DNA of 5,389 nucleotides from an uncultured Lachnospiraceae bacterium (GCA_947628025.1 CANQYH010000225.1:1-5389), one strand, 5' to 3'. Counted from the first letter of the stretch, positions 1 through 5,389 are shown. Program-made: numbers and translations. Notes: generated by a model from the sequence alone, not told the origin.

Positions 1-1238
1 TCCGGACGCTTCCTAATTTTAAGAAATATCTGGAGGGCGGCTGCGCTGTCGAGGGAGTCGAGTCGGTGTACCCGACCAATACCTATCCCTGCCACGCGAC
101 CATGACGACAGGGGTTTATCCGGACCGGCACGGCGTCGTCGGCAATTTCCATCTGACGCCGGGCAGGTGGCCGAGCCTTTGGATGTGGGAGTATGAGAAT
201 GTAAAGTGGAAAGAGGACATTTTCCGGGCGGCCAAGGCGGCGGGCTATACGACGGCCGCGGTTTTCTGGCCTATGACGGGCGGACATCCGCAGATCGACT
301 GTCTGATCGATGAGTTCTGGCCTCAGACTCCGGAGGAGGATGCGGAGTATCTGGAGTGTTACCGGAGGCTGGGTTCCAATGAGCAGATGCTTTCGATCAT
401 TGAAAAGAATATGGACCTGAAAGCGATCAAGAGCCATCCGTTCCGGGACCATTTCGCGGTTCTCTGCGCCGCCGACGTGATCCGCCGCTGCCGTCCCGAC
501 GTGCTGTTCGTGCACCCGGCCAATATCGACGGGGCCCGGCACGGGACCGGCGTGTTCAGCGGCGCGGTGCGGGCGGCGGTGGAGGAGACGGACCGGTGGC
601 TGGGAGAGTTGATGCAGGCGGTGGAGGAGATCGGAGAGCTTGCGAACACGAATCTGGTCCTGGTCAGCGATCATGGACAGATGGAGAGCAAGCGGGTCAT
701 CAATCCCAACGTGCTGCTGGCGGACCATGGGCTTTTGCGGGTCGCGGAGGACGGCAGCCTCGCGGACTGGGACGCCTGGTGCCAGGGAGGCGGTATGTCG
801 GGCTTGATCTACCTGAAAGATCCGTCGGACCGGGCGCTTTACGAGCGGGTATGGACGCTTCTGAAAGAGCTGGCTGCGGAAGGAATCTACGGTTTTACCC
901 AGGTGTTTACGGAGCGGGAGGCTGCCGAACGGTACCATCTGGCCGGTGATTTCTCTTTTGTGATCGAATCGGACGGCTATACCGGTTTTTGGGAGAATTA
1001 CCGGCGGCCGCTGGTGACGAATTTTGACGCGTCCGATTACCGGATGGGCCGCGCGACCCACGGCTACCTGCCGTTTAAGGGGCCGCAGCCTGTGTTCCTG
1101 GCGAAAGGCCCGGATCTTAAGGAGCATGTAACGCTGGAAAAGGGCCGCCTGATCGATGAGGCGCCGACCTACGCGAGGCTTCTGGGCACAGAACTGCCTC
1201 ATGCCGACGGCCGTGCGATGGAGGAGCTTTTGCGGTAA
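1..1238 (+). CDS. Alkaline-phosphatase-superfamily phosphodiesterase / nucleotide pyrophosphatase, 5'-truncated
   Basis: The reading frame is open from base 3 and ends at TAA 1236-1238, giving 411 visible residues. The GTG at 66 is internal: the codons before it (TLPNFKKYLEGG...) already read as family sequence, so the start lies left of the window, probably some 25-35 residues away, together with the first metal-binding Asp. Seen: the nucleophile loop PTNTYPCHATMTTG, with the probable catalytic Thr at 81-83; YPDRHGVVGN, whose Asn may bind phosphate; a metal-binding Asp (528-530) and His (540-542) in NIDGARHG; Asp-His of VSDHG (669-674); and the last metal-binding His in THGY (1059-1061). Apart from the missing N-terminal Asp the two-zinc site looks complete, so the enzyme should be active. 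The family (type I phosphodiesterase/NPP) cleaves phosphodiester or pyrophosphate bonds in nucleotides or related substrates. The actual substrate is unknown. Whether it has a signal peptide cannot be seen. The next gene is ~670 bp away, so it is probably a separate transcription unit. Confidence 0.93.
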   Translation, partial: RTLPNFKKYLEGGCAVEGVESVYPTNTYPCHATMTTGVYPDRHGVVGNFHLTPGRWPSLWMWEYENVKWKEDIFRAAKAAGYTTAAVFWPMTGGHPQIDCLIDEFWPQTPEEDAEYLECYRRLGSNEQMLSIIEKNMDLKAIKSHPFRDHFAVLCAADVIRRCRPDVLFVHPANIDGARHGTGVFSGAVRAAVEETDRWLGELMQAVEEIGELANTNLVLVSDHGQMESKRVINPNVLLADHGLLRVAEDGSLADWDAWCQGGGMSGLIYLKDPSDRALYERVWTLLKELAAEGIYGFTQVFTEREAAERYHLAGDFSFVIESDGYTGFWENYRRPLVTNFDASDYRMGRATHGYLPFKGPQPVFLAKGPDLKEHVTLEKGRLIDEAPTYARLLGTELPHADGRAMEELLR

Positions 1239-1262
1239 GGACTGTGAAATACGAACAAATAC

Positions 1263-1326
1263 CATGCCTGCACCCCGAATGCTTGCGGCCGGAAGACGGA
1301 TGCCGGCCACGCGGGGTGCGGGCATG
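1263..1326 (+). repeat. Large two-stage hairpin downstream of the phosphodiesterase gene
   Basis: The arms 1263-1277 and 1312-1326 pair over 15 positions with a single G-U (1269/1320). An inner stem GGCCGG (1287-1292) / CCGGCC (1303-1308) encloses a 10-nt loop. It begins 24 nt after the phosphodiesterase stop codon, where a terminator is expected, but the base that follows is AGGAGAAAG with no T run, so it is not a standard intrinsic terminator. It could act as a 3'-end stabiliser, a factor-assisted terminator or a repetitive palindromic element. The pairing is clear; the role is inference. Confidence 0.6.
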
Positions 1327-1391
1327 AGGAGAAAGTTTGCTAAAACGTATCGGATCCATTTTATTCTGTAATCCTCGCTTTACTGGTTTTC

Positions 1392-1443
1392 TTTCCGCCA
1401 TAGATCCATTCCCGCCGGGCAGCCGGGGAAGACTGGATCTGAA
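1392..1443 (+). repeat. Hairpin element, copy A
   Basis: An imperfect direct repeat of 1472-1527. Both copies open with TTTCCGCCATA and close with GGATCTGAA. Copy A folds well: AGATCCA (1402-1408) pairs perfectly with TGGATCT (1434-1440), and TTCCC (1409-1413) pairs with GGGAA (1426-1430), leaving GAC (1431-1433) as a bulge on the 3' side. No T run follows, so it is not a typical terminator. It does not match any RNA family I recognise. Confidence 0.55.
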
Positions 1444-1458
1444 AAGGAGATAATAAGT

Positions 1459-1590
1459 ATGAAGTTTCTCATTTCCGCCATACCCCTCGATCCCCTGCAA
1501 ATCCGCCGGGGAAAGACCGGATCTGAATCAAAACTGAGGTCGGCAAGTTACCCGGCCCTCCCAAAAAAGCATTTCATAAAATTTCCATAA
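1459..1590 (+). CDS. Possible small ORF, 43 residues, unknown function
   Basis: ATG 1459 lies 9 nt behind AAAGGAG (1443-1449), a strong ribosome binding site for this type of genome, and the frame ends at TAA 1588-1590. The peptide starts MKFLISAIPLDP, carries nine Lys/Arg against two acidic residues, has five prolines and no clear membrane helix or signal peptide. I do not recognise it. Against it: it has no good promoter of its own, and it runs through hairpin copy B, whose sister copy A is plainly non-coding (its matching frame meets TAG at once), so the frame may be fortuitous. Confidence 0.22.
   Translation: MKFLISAIPLDPLQIRRGKTGSESKLRSASYPALPKKHFIKFP
1472..1527 (+). repeat. Hairpin element, copy B
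   Basis: Second copy of the element at 1392-1443, about 80 nt downstream. It shares TTTCCGCCATA at the left and the GCCGGGGAA-GAC-GGATCTGAA block at the right; the middle is diverged. The fold is similar but weaker: GATCC (1489-1493) pairs with GGATC (1519-1523), with a bulge containing GAC again on the 3' side. An alternative is TCCCC (1491-1495) with GGGGA (1508-1512). It overlaps the doubtful small ORF 1459-1590. Confidence 0.5.
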
Positions 1591-1595
1591 AGTCC

Positions 1596-1624
1596 TTGCA
1601 ATTTCCCTCATCCAATAGTATACT
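1596..1624 (+). promoter_or_regulatory. Predicted sigma-A-type promoter of the marR-ABC operon
   Basis: TTGCAA at 1596-1601 (4 of 6 consensus) and TATACT at 1619-1624 (5 of 6) are separated by exactly 17 nt in an AT-rich stretch. It is the best promoter in the spacer. Transcription should begin near 1631, giving a leader of about 279 nt before the marR GTG. CTTGCAA occurs a second time at 1623-1629. Confidence 0.6.
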
Positions 1625-1632
1625 TGCAAACG

Positions 1633-1646
1633 GTTAATTACCTAAC
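1633..1646. promoter_or_regulatory. Possible MarR operator at the transcription start
   Basis: GTTA (1633-1636) and TAAC (1643-1646) are inverted across 6 nt, directly behind the -10 box and over the predicted start site. MarR proteins typically bind AT-rich inverted repeats with TAAC/GTTA-like arms at their own promoters, so the location fits autorepression. The arms are only 4 bp, and the symmetry does not extend outward. Confidence 0.35.
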
Positions 1647-1679
1647 TATCAGTCATCTAAGCATTTTGCGGCAAAAACG

Positions 1680-1822
1680 ATGCCTTCGTACAGAACTTTT
1701 GAACTTTTGCGCAGCGTTATGAGCATTTGAGCATGCCTCCGTACGGAACCCTTGCGCAGCGTTATGAGCATTGGAGTGCGCCTCCGTACAGGACCCTTGC
1801 GCGGAGTTTGAAGCATTTTCAA
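1680..1822 (+). repeat. Three-copy 45-bp tandem repeat in the marR leader
   Basis: Copy 1 spans 1680-1732, copy 2 1733-1777 and copy 3 1778-1822. Copies 2 and 3 are each 45 nt. Copy 1 is 53 nt because GAACTTTT is duplicated (1693-1700 and 1701-1708); without the extra 8 nt it is also 45 nt. By hand alignment copies 1 and 2 agree at 39 of 45 positions, and copies 2 and 3 at about 31 of 45. Shared core strings are GCCTCCGTAC and CCCTTGCGC, with GCGCAGCGTTATGAGCATT in copies 1 and 2. The array lies between the predicted transcription start and the marR ribosome binding site. Its function is unknown. Confidence 0.85.
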
Positions 1823-1891
1823 GCGCCGGGAGCCGTCCGGTATCGTTTTTCCAGAGACCAATGCGGAGATGAACTGACAGGCAAAACATAC

Positions 1892-1900
1892 AGGGAGGTG
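1892..1900 (+). promoter_or_regulatory. Ribosome binding site fixing the marR start
   Basis: AGGGAGGTG is a near-complete Shine-Dalgarno sequence and is the only strong one in the marR frame. Counting from GGAGG (1894-1898), it leaves 11 nt to the GTG at 1910. The in-frame GTG at 1898 overlaps the site itself, and the earlier in-frame TTG 1727 and ATG 1733 have no such site, so 1910 is preferred. Confidence 0.75.
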
Positions 1901-1909
1901 AAACCATTC

Positions 1910-2386
1910 GTGAACAGCTGCAGAAAACCGTGGCACAGCACGCCGGAGGGACTTCTGCTGGACAAATACATGCAGACGAACCGCAGGCACAGATGCGTAC
2001 TGGAAAGGCGTCTGAATTCCACGGGAGTATACCGGAGCCAGCACCGGATCCTCATGTGCATATCCGATCATCCGAACATTTCCCAGAAAGAACTGGCCAG
2101 GATGAACGACGTCACGTCGGCGACGATCGCGGTGACGCTGAAAAAACTGGAAAAGGGCGGTTACATCAGCCGGACGGTGGATGAGAAAGACAACCGCTTC
2201 AACCAGATCTCTGTGACCGAGAAAGGGCGGCAGGTGGTGAAAGACAGCCGCCGGATTTTCGCGGAAGTGGAGACGGCGATGTTTGCCGGATTTTCGGAAG
2301 AGGATTTTGCAGTGATGGGAAAGCTTTTCGACCGGGTCATGGAGAACCTGGATCATTATCTTGAAAGAGAGGATGCAAAACATTGA
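1910..2386 (+). CDS. MarR-family transcriptional regulator
   Basis: 158 residues from GTG 1910 to TGA 2384-2386, the usual MarR size (about 140-160). Residues ~14-50 form the N-terminal dimerisation and helical part. The winged helix-turn-helix follows: ISQKELARMNDVTSATIAV (about 57-75) and LKKLEKGGYI (77-86), then the wing, with the family's conserved acidic/Arg pattern in DEKDNRFNQISVTEKG (91-106). A C-terminal helix pair (about 112-152) completes the dimer interface. MarR proteins bind DNA as dimers and usually repress their own operon until a small ligand releases them. The two exporter genes behind it, the first overlapping by TTGA, are the probable targets. The frame stays open upstream to 1703, so an N-terminally extended form (from TTG 1727 or ATG 1733) is possible but lacks a ribosome binding site and would be unusually long. 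No oxidation-sensing or ligand-binding residues can be assigned. Confidence 0.92.
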   Translation: MNSCRKPWHSTPEGLLLDKYMQTNRRHRCVLERRLNSTGVYRSQHRILMCISDHPNISQKELARMNDVTSATIAVTLKKLEKGGYISRTVDEKDNRFNQISVTEKGRQVVKDSRRIFAEVETAMFAGFSEEDFAVMGKLFDRVMENLDHYLEREDAKH

Positions 2387-4122
2387 AACGCTACAAAAAA
2401 TATATCATGCCGTATCTGTCGGCGTTCATCCTGTCGCCGGTACTGATGCTCTCGGAGGTGGTGGGCGAGATCGCTCTGCCCAAGCTTATGTCCCTGATCA
2501 TCAACAACGGCATCGTCAATCGCGATATACCGTATATCATCGAGATCGGGGCGCTGATGATCCTGATGGCCCTGGTCATGATCATCGGGGGCGTAGGAGG
2601 CGCGTATTTTTCTTCCAAGGCTTCCATCTGCTTCACCAGCGATCTGCGGCGGGATCTGTTCGCCAAGGTCCAGGAATTTTCCTTTAACAATATCGACCAG
2701 TTCAGCACCGGTTCCCTGGTGACCAGGCTGACCAACGACCTGCAGCAGATCCAGATGGTGGTCATGATGTGCCTGCGGATGGCGTTCCGGTCGCCCGGCA
2801 TGTTCGTGGGGGCGCTGATCATGGCCCTGACCATGAACGCCAGGCTGGCGATCATCGTGCTGATCGTGATCCCGCTTCTGGGCGGAGCGATCGCGTTTCT
2901 GATGATCACGGCCTACCCGCTGTTCGGCGTCATGCAGCAGAAGATCGACCGCTTAAACTCCGGAATCCAGGAGGCGCTGACCAACGTGCGCGTCGTGAAA
3001 TCGTTCGTGCGGGAGGATTTTGAAAATAAGAAATTCTTCGATATGAACCGGGATTTGAAAGAGCACAGCTTAAAGGCCATGAACATCGTGATCATCACGA
3101 TGCCGGTCATGACGCTGGCCATGAATATCACGACGCTGCTGGTGGTATGGTTCGGCGGCAACCAGATCATTGTCGGCCATATGGCGGTGGGCGATCTGAC
3201 CGCGTTCACGACTTACATCGTACAGATTTTATCGTCCCTGATGATGCTTTCCATGATCTTCTTAAACGGCGCCCGCGCCATGGCTTCCGTGAAGCGTGTC
3301 AACGAGGTAATGGACGCGCAGATCGATCTGACGGACGAGAATGCGTCGAAGAAAGATCTTGAGGTGAAGAAAGGCCGCGTGGAATTTAAGGACGTCAGCT
3401 TCAGCTACAGCGCCGACGCCAGCGAGAAAGTCCTGGAGCATATCAGCTTCACGGCGGAGCCGGGCGAGATCATCGGCATCATCGGCACCACCGGCAGCGG
3501 CAAGACCACGCTGGTGCAGCTGATCCCCAGGCTCTATGACGTGACCGAGGGACAGGTGCTGGTGGACGGCGTGGATGTGCGGGATTATTCGCTCAGGCAC
3601 CTGCGCAACGGCGTCGCCATGGTGCTGCAGAAAAACGAGCTGTTCTCCGGCACCGTGGAGGAAAACCTCCGCTGGGGCGACGAGGGAGCGTCCATGGAGG
3701 AGATCCGGCAGATGGCGGAAAGCGCGCAGGCGGACGAATTTGTCATGGGCTTTGCGGACGGCTACAACACGGAGATCGAGCAGGGCGGCACCAATGTGTC
3801 CGGCGGCCAGAAGCAGCGTCTCTGCATTGCCAGGGCCCTGCTGAAGCGGCCGAAGATCCTGATCCTGGACGACAGCACCAGCGCCGTGGATACCGCTACC
3901 GAGGCCAAGATCCGCGAAGCGTTCCGCACCAGTCTGAAAGATACGACAAAGATCATCATCGCCCAGCGGATCGGTTCCGTGGAGGGGGCCGACAAGATCC
4001 TGGTGATGGACGACGGAAAGATCATCGGCATGGGCAGTCACGAGGAACTTCTGAAGTCCTGCGAGGCCTACCAGGAGATCTATTATTCACAGAGAGACCG
4101 TGAAAGGCAGGTGAGCGCGTAA
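2383..4122 (+). CDS. Half-size ABC exporter, TM287/BmrC-like subunit with degenerate ATPase site
   Basis: 579 residues, full length for a half-transporter, starting at TTG 2383 inside the marR stop (TTGA) with GAGAGG (2367-2372) upstream. The exporter-type membrane domain covers about residues 8-300, with helices near 10-36, 50-76, 126-150, 155-178, 232-258 and 272-298. The nucleotide-binding domain follows: A-loop Tyr342, Walker A GTTGSGKT (368-375), Q-loop Gln416, signature VSGGQKQR (472-479), Walker B ILILDD ending at Asp496, D-loop SAVD (500-503). Two catalytic positions deviate: Asp497 stands where the catalytic Glu is expected, and Gln528 (IIIAQRI) replaces the switch His. Both are typical of the degenerate-site partner in heterodimeric exporters, so this subunit should bind ATP but hydrolyse it poorly and work with the protein encoded next. 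The substrate is unknown; multidrug or peptide export is likely from family knowledge. Confidence 0.95.
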   Translation: MKRYKKYIMPYLSAFILSPVLMLSEVVGEIALPKLMSLIINNGIVNRDIPYIIEIGALMILMALVMIIGGVGGAYFSSKASICFTSDLRRDLFAKVQEFSFNNIDQFSTGSLVTRLTNDLQQIQMVVMMCLRMAFRSPGMFVGALIMALTMNARLAIIVLIVIPLLGGAIAFLMITAYPLFGVMQQKIDRLNSGIQEALTNVRVVKSFVREDFENKKFFDMNRDLKEHSLKAMNIVIITMPVMTLAMNITTLLVVWFGGNQIIVGHMAVGDLTAFTTYIVQILSSLMMLSMIFLNGARAMASVKRVNEVMDAQIDLTDENASKKDLEVKKGRVEFKDVSFSYSADASEKVLEHISFTAEPGEIIGIIGTTGSGKTTLVQLIPRLYDVTEGQVLVDGVDVRDYSLRHLRNGVAMVLQKNELFSGTVEENLRWGDEGASMEEIRQMAESAQADEFVMGFADGYNTEIEQGGTNVSGGQKQRLCIARALLKRPKILILDDSTSAVDTATEAKIREAFRTSLKDTTKIIIAQRIGSVEGADKILVMDDGKIIGMGSHEELLKSCEAYQEIYYSQRDRERQVSA

Positions 4123-5389
4123 TGGATAAGGCAGAAAGAGTCGCCAGCTTAAAGCGCAGATATAGGAAAAATACGGCCAATTTAAGCGGCCCCGGCATGA
4201 GAGGACCCGGTCCGGGCGGCCCTGGCCGGAGAGCGCAGCAGAACGTTCAGAAAGGCCAGGTGAAAGACGGCGGCAAGACCATCCGCCGGATCTTCGGCTA
4301 TCTGGGCGAGGATAAGCCGAAGATGCTGATTGCGTTCGCCTGCGTGCTGGTCAGCACCGTGACCAATCTGGCGGGCTCCTACATGCTTCGCCCGATCATC
4401 AATACGTACATCGCTCCCGTGGACGGCAGCCGCGGCGACCCGGCGGGGCTTCTGCGGGCGCTGCTTCTGATGGCCTGCATCTATCTGGCGGGCATTGCGG
4501 CCAATTATCTGCAGGCCAAAACGATGCTGAACATTGCGCAGAACGCGCTGCAGAGGCTCCGCGACGACCTGTTTAAGAAAATGCAGGGCCTGCCGGTGCG
4601 TTTCTACGACAATAATAACAACGGCGACCTGATGAGCCGCTTCACCAACGACGTGGATACCCTGGGACAGATGCTTTCCAATACGCTGGTCCAACTGTTT
4701 TCCGGTGCGCTCAGCATCGTCGGCACCCTGGCGCTGATGATCTACACCAATATCTGGCTGACGCTGGTGACGCTGGTGATGATGCCGCTGTTTCTGCGGG
4801 CCGGCAGCGCGGTGGCCATGCGGAGCCGGAAGTATTTCAAGGCCCTCCAGGAGTCCCTGGGCGCGGTCAACGGCTACGTCGAGGAGACGGTCAGCGGCCA
4901 GAAGGTGGTCAAGGTCTTCTGCCACGAGGACATTGCCAAGGAAGAGTTTAATATCCTGAACGACGATCTGCGGGAAAACCAGATCAAAGCCCAGTTCTTC
5001 GGCGGCCTGATGGGGCCGGTCATGAACTGCTTAAGCCAGGTGAATTACTCCCTGACGGCGGCCATCGGCGGCATCCTCTGCGTGACCCGGGGCTTCGATA
5101 TCGGCGGACTGACCGTATTCCTGAACTATTCCCGGCAGTTCTCCCGGCCCATCAATGAGATCTCCATGCAGGTGAGCCAGGTGTTCTCGGCTCTGGCCGG
5201 CGCGGAGCGCGTCTTTGCGGTCATGGATGAGACGCCGGAGCCTGCGGACGACGCGGATGCGGTCGAGCTTACGCCCATGCAGGGCCATGTGATCCTGGAC
5301 CATGTATATTTCGGCTACAACCCGGATAAGACGATCCTCAAAGACATCAGCCTCTACGCGAAGCCGGGGCAGAAGATCGCGTTTGTCGG
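4122..5389 (+). CDS. Half-size ABC exporter, TM288/BmrD-like partner subunit, 3'-truncated
   Basis: ATG 4122 overlaps the previous stop by one base (TAATG), with AGGTGA (4109-4114) 7 nt upstream. 422 complete residues are visible and the frame runs off the right edge. Residues 1-50 are a basic, Gly/Pro-rich cytosolic tail (SGPGMRGPGPGGPGRR at 22-37), seen in many clostridial exporters of this branch. The membrane domain covers about 66-345, including the coupling-region motifs FYDNNNNGDLMSRFTNDVDT (161-180) and VEETVSGQKVVKVF (253-266). The nucleotide-binding domain begins near 385 with A-loop Tyr399. The window stops at IAFVG, just where Walker A begins, so about 200 residues with all ATPase motifs are missing. 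By analogy with TM288 it should carry the hydrolytically competent Walker B Glu and a normal switch His, and form a heterodimer with the preceding subunit. That part cannot be checked here. Confidence 0.93.
   Translation, partial: MDKAERVASLKRRYRKNTANLSGPGMRGPGPGGPGRRAQQNVQKGQVKDGGKTIRRIFGYLGEDKPKMLIAFACVLVSTVTNLAGSYMLRPIINTYIAPVDGSRGDPAGLLRALLLMACIYLAGIAANYLQAKTMLNIAQNALQRLRDDLFKKMQGLPVRFYDNNNNGDLMSRFTNDVDTLGQMLSNTLVQLFSGALSIVGTLALMIYTNIWLTLVTLVMMPLFLRAGSAVAMRSRKYFKALQESLGAVNGYVEETVSGQKVVKVFCHEDIAKEEFNILNDDLRENQIKAQFFGGLMGPVMNCLSQVNYSLTAAIGGILCVTRGFDIGGLTVFLNYSRQFSRPINEISMQVSQVFSALAGAERVFAVMDETPEPADDADAVELTPMQGHVILDHVYFGYNPDKTILKDISLYAKPGQKIAFV

Larger units (their letters stand above)
1239..1909. 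other. Long structured spacer between the phosphodiesterase gene and marR
   Basis: About 670 bp without a confident gene, visibly more AT-rich than the flanking coding DNA in its middle part (about 1560-1720). In order it holds a large hairpin (1263-1326), two imperfect copies of a hairpin element (1392-1443 and 1472-1527), a weakly supported small ORF (1459-1590), a promoter (1596-1624) with a possible operator (1633-1646), a small AT-rich hairpin at about 1662-1684 (GCA/TGC and TTTT/AAAA arms), three 45-bp repeats (1680-1822), and the marR ribosome binding site (1892-1900). Stretches 1327-1391 and 1823-1890 show nothing else I can support. The minus-strand open frames here look like chance frames. 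Confidence 0.8.

Noticed and set aside
1337..1367. Promoter for the small ORF (TTGCTA / TATTCT)
   Set aside because: The -35 match is poor and the spacing is 19 nt, so it is not distinguishable from chance.
1117..1500. 127-codon open frame on the minus strand across the spacer
   Set aside because: It overlaps the phosphodiesterase 3' end and the GC-rich hairpins, shows no domain or sensible composition, and has no convincing ribosome binding site. The hairpins explain its openness.
1536..1560. Hairpin behind copy B as a terminator
   Set aside because: The pairing needs a bulge and several mismatches. It is followed by CCAAAAAAG on the + strand, not by T, and no minus-strand gene would use it.
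1680..1730. 16-codon leader peptide (MPSYRTFELLRSVMSI) ahead of marR
   Set aside because: It has an ATG and a stop, but no ribosome binding site, no run of diagnostic codons and no terminator/antiterminator pair behind it.
1680..1822. CRISPR-like array
   Set aside because: The units are contiguous 45-nt tandem copies with no unique spacers, and no cas genes are present.
1826..1850. Possible attenuator: CCGG...CCGG stem followed by five T
   Set aside because: The stem is only 4 bp and the T run starts 5 nt after it, so it is too weak for an intrinsic terminator.
1649..2383. 244-codon open frame on the minus strand opposite marR
   Set aside because: It is antisense to a clear MarR gene and His/Arg-rich in the manner of shadow frames. 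Its repeated peptide simply mirrors the 45-bp tandem repeats.
3262..4041. 259-codon minus-strand frame opposite the first ABC gene
   Set aside because: Shadow of the GC-rich coding strand. The + strand carries all ABC motifs in order.
4182..4925. 247-codon minus-strand frame opposite the second ABC gene
   Set aside because: His/Gln-rich low-complexity translation typical of the antisense of a GC-rich membrane protein gene. No motif.

Overview
The window reads as chromosomal DNA of a moderately GC-rich anaerobic Firmicute. The best guess is a gut Clostridia/Lachnospiraceae species. This rests on protein style (the MarR and paired ABC exporter proteins look like that group), strong AGGAGG-type ribosome binding sites, and GC-rich coding DNA next to AT-richer spacers. 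It is inference from pattern recognition, not a database match. All supported genes lie on the + strand.

Layout. (1) 1-1238: the 3' part of an alkaline-phosphatase-superfamily phosphodiesterase / nucleotide pyrophosphatase gene, cut by the left edge. (2) 1239-1909: about 670 bp without a secure gene, but rich in structure. It holds a large hairpin just behind the phosphodiesterase gene, two imperfect copies of a ~52-56 nt hairpin element, a doubtful 43-codon ORF with a good ribosome binding site, a good sigma-A-type promoter with a possible operator at its start site, and a three-copy 45-bp tandem repeat. (3) 1910-2386: a MarR-family regulator starting at GTG. (4) 2383-4122: a complete half-size ABC exporter with a degenerate ATPase site. 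(5) 4122-5389: a second half-size ABC exporter, cut by the right edge just before its Walker A motif.

The last three genes form one tightly packed operon (4-nt TTGA overlap, then 1-nt TAATG overlap). The arrangement MarR - degenerate half-transporter - second half-transporter is a known layout for self-regulated heterodimeric multidrug-type ABC exporters of the TM287/TM288, BmrCD and LmrCD kind. The regulator probably represses its own promoter near 1596-1646 until a ligand releases it, and the two ABC subunits then form one asymmetric pump. The substrate cannot be read from the sequence. No link between the phosphodiesterase and the exporter operon is visible.

The genes are ordinary. The unusual material is the spacer and marR leader: the long (~279 nt) predicted untranslated leader with its 45-bp repeats, and a GCCGG..GAAGAC..GGAT motif that recurs three times in hairpins. 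I found no CRISPR, tRNA, rRNA, transposon or attachment site, and nothing that clearly amounts to a new biological system.
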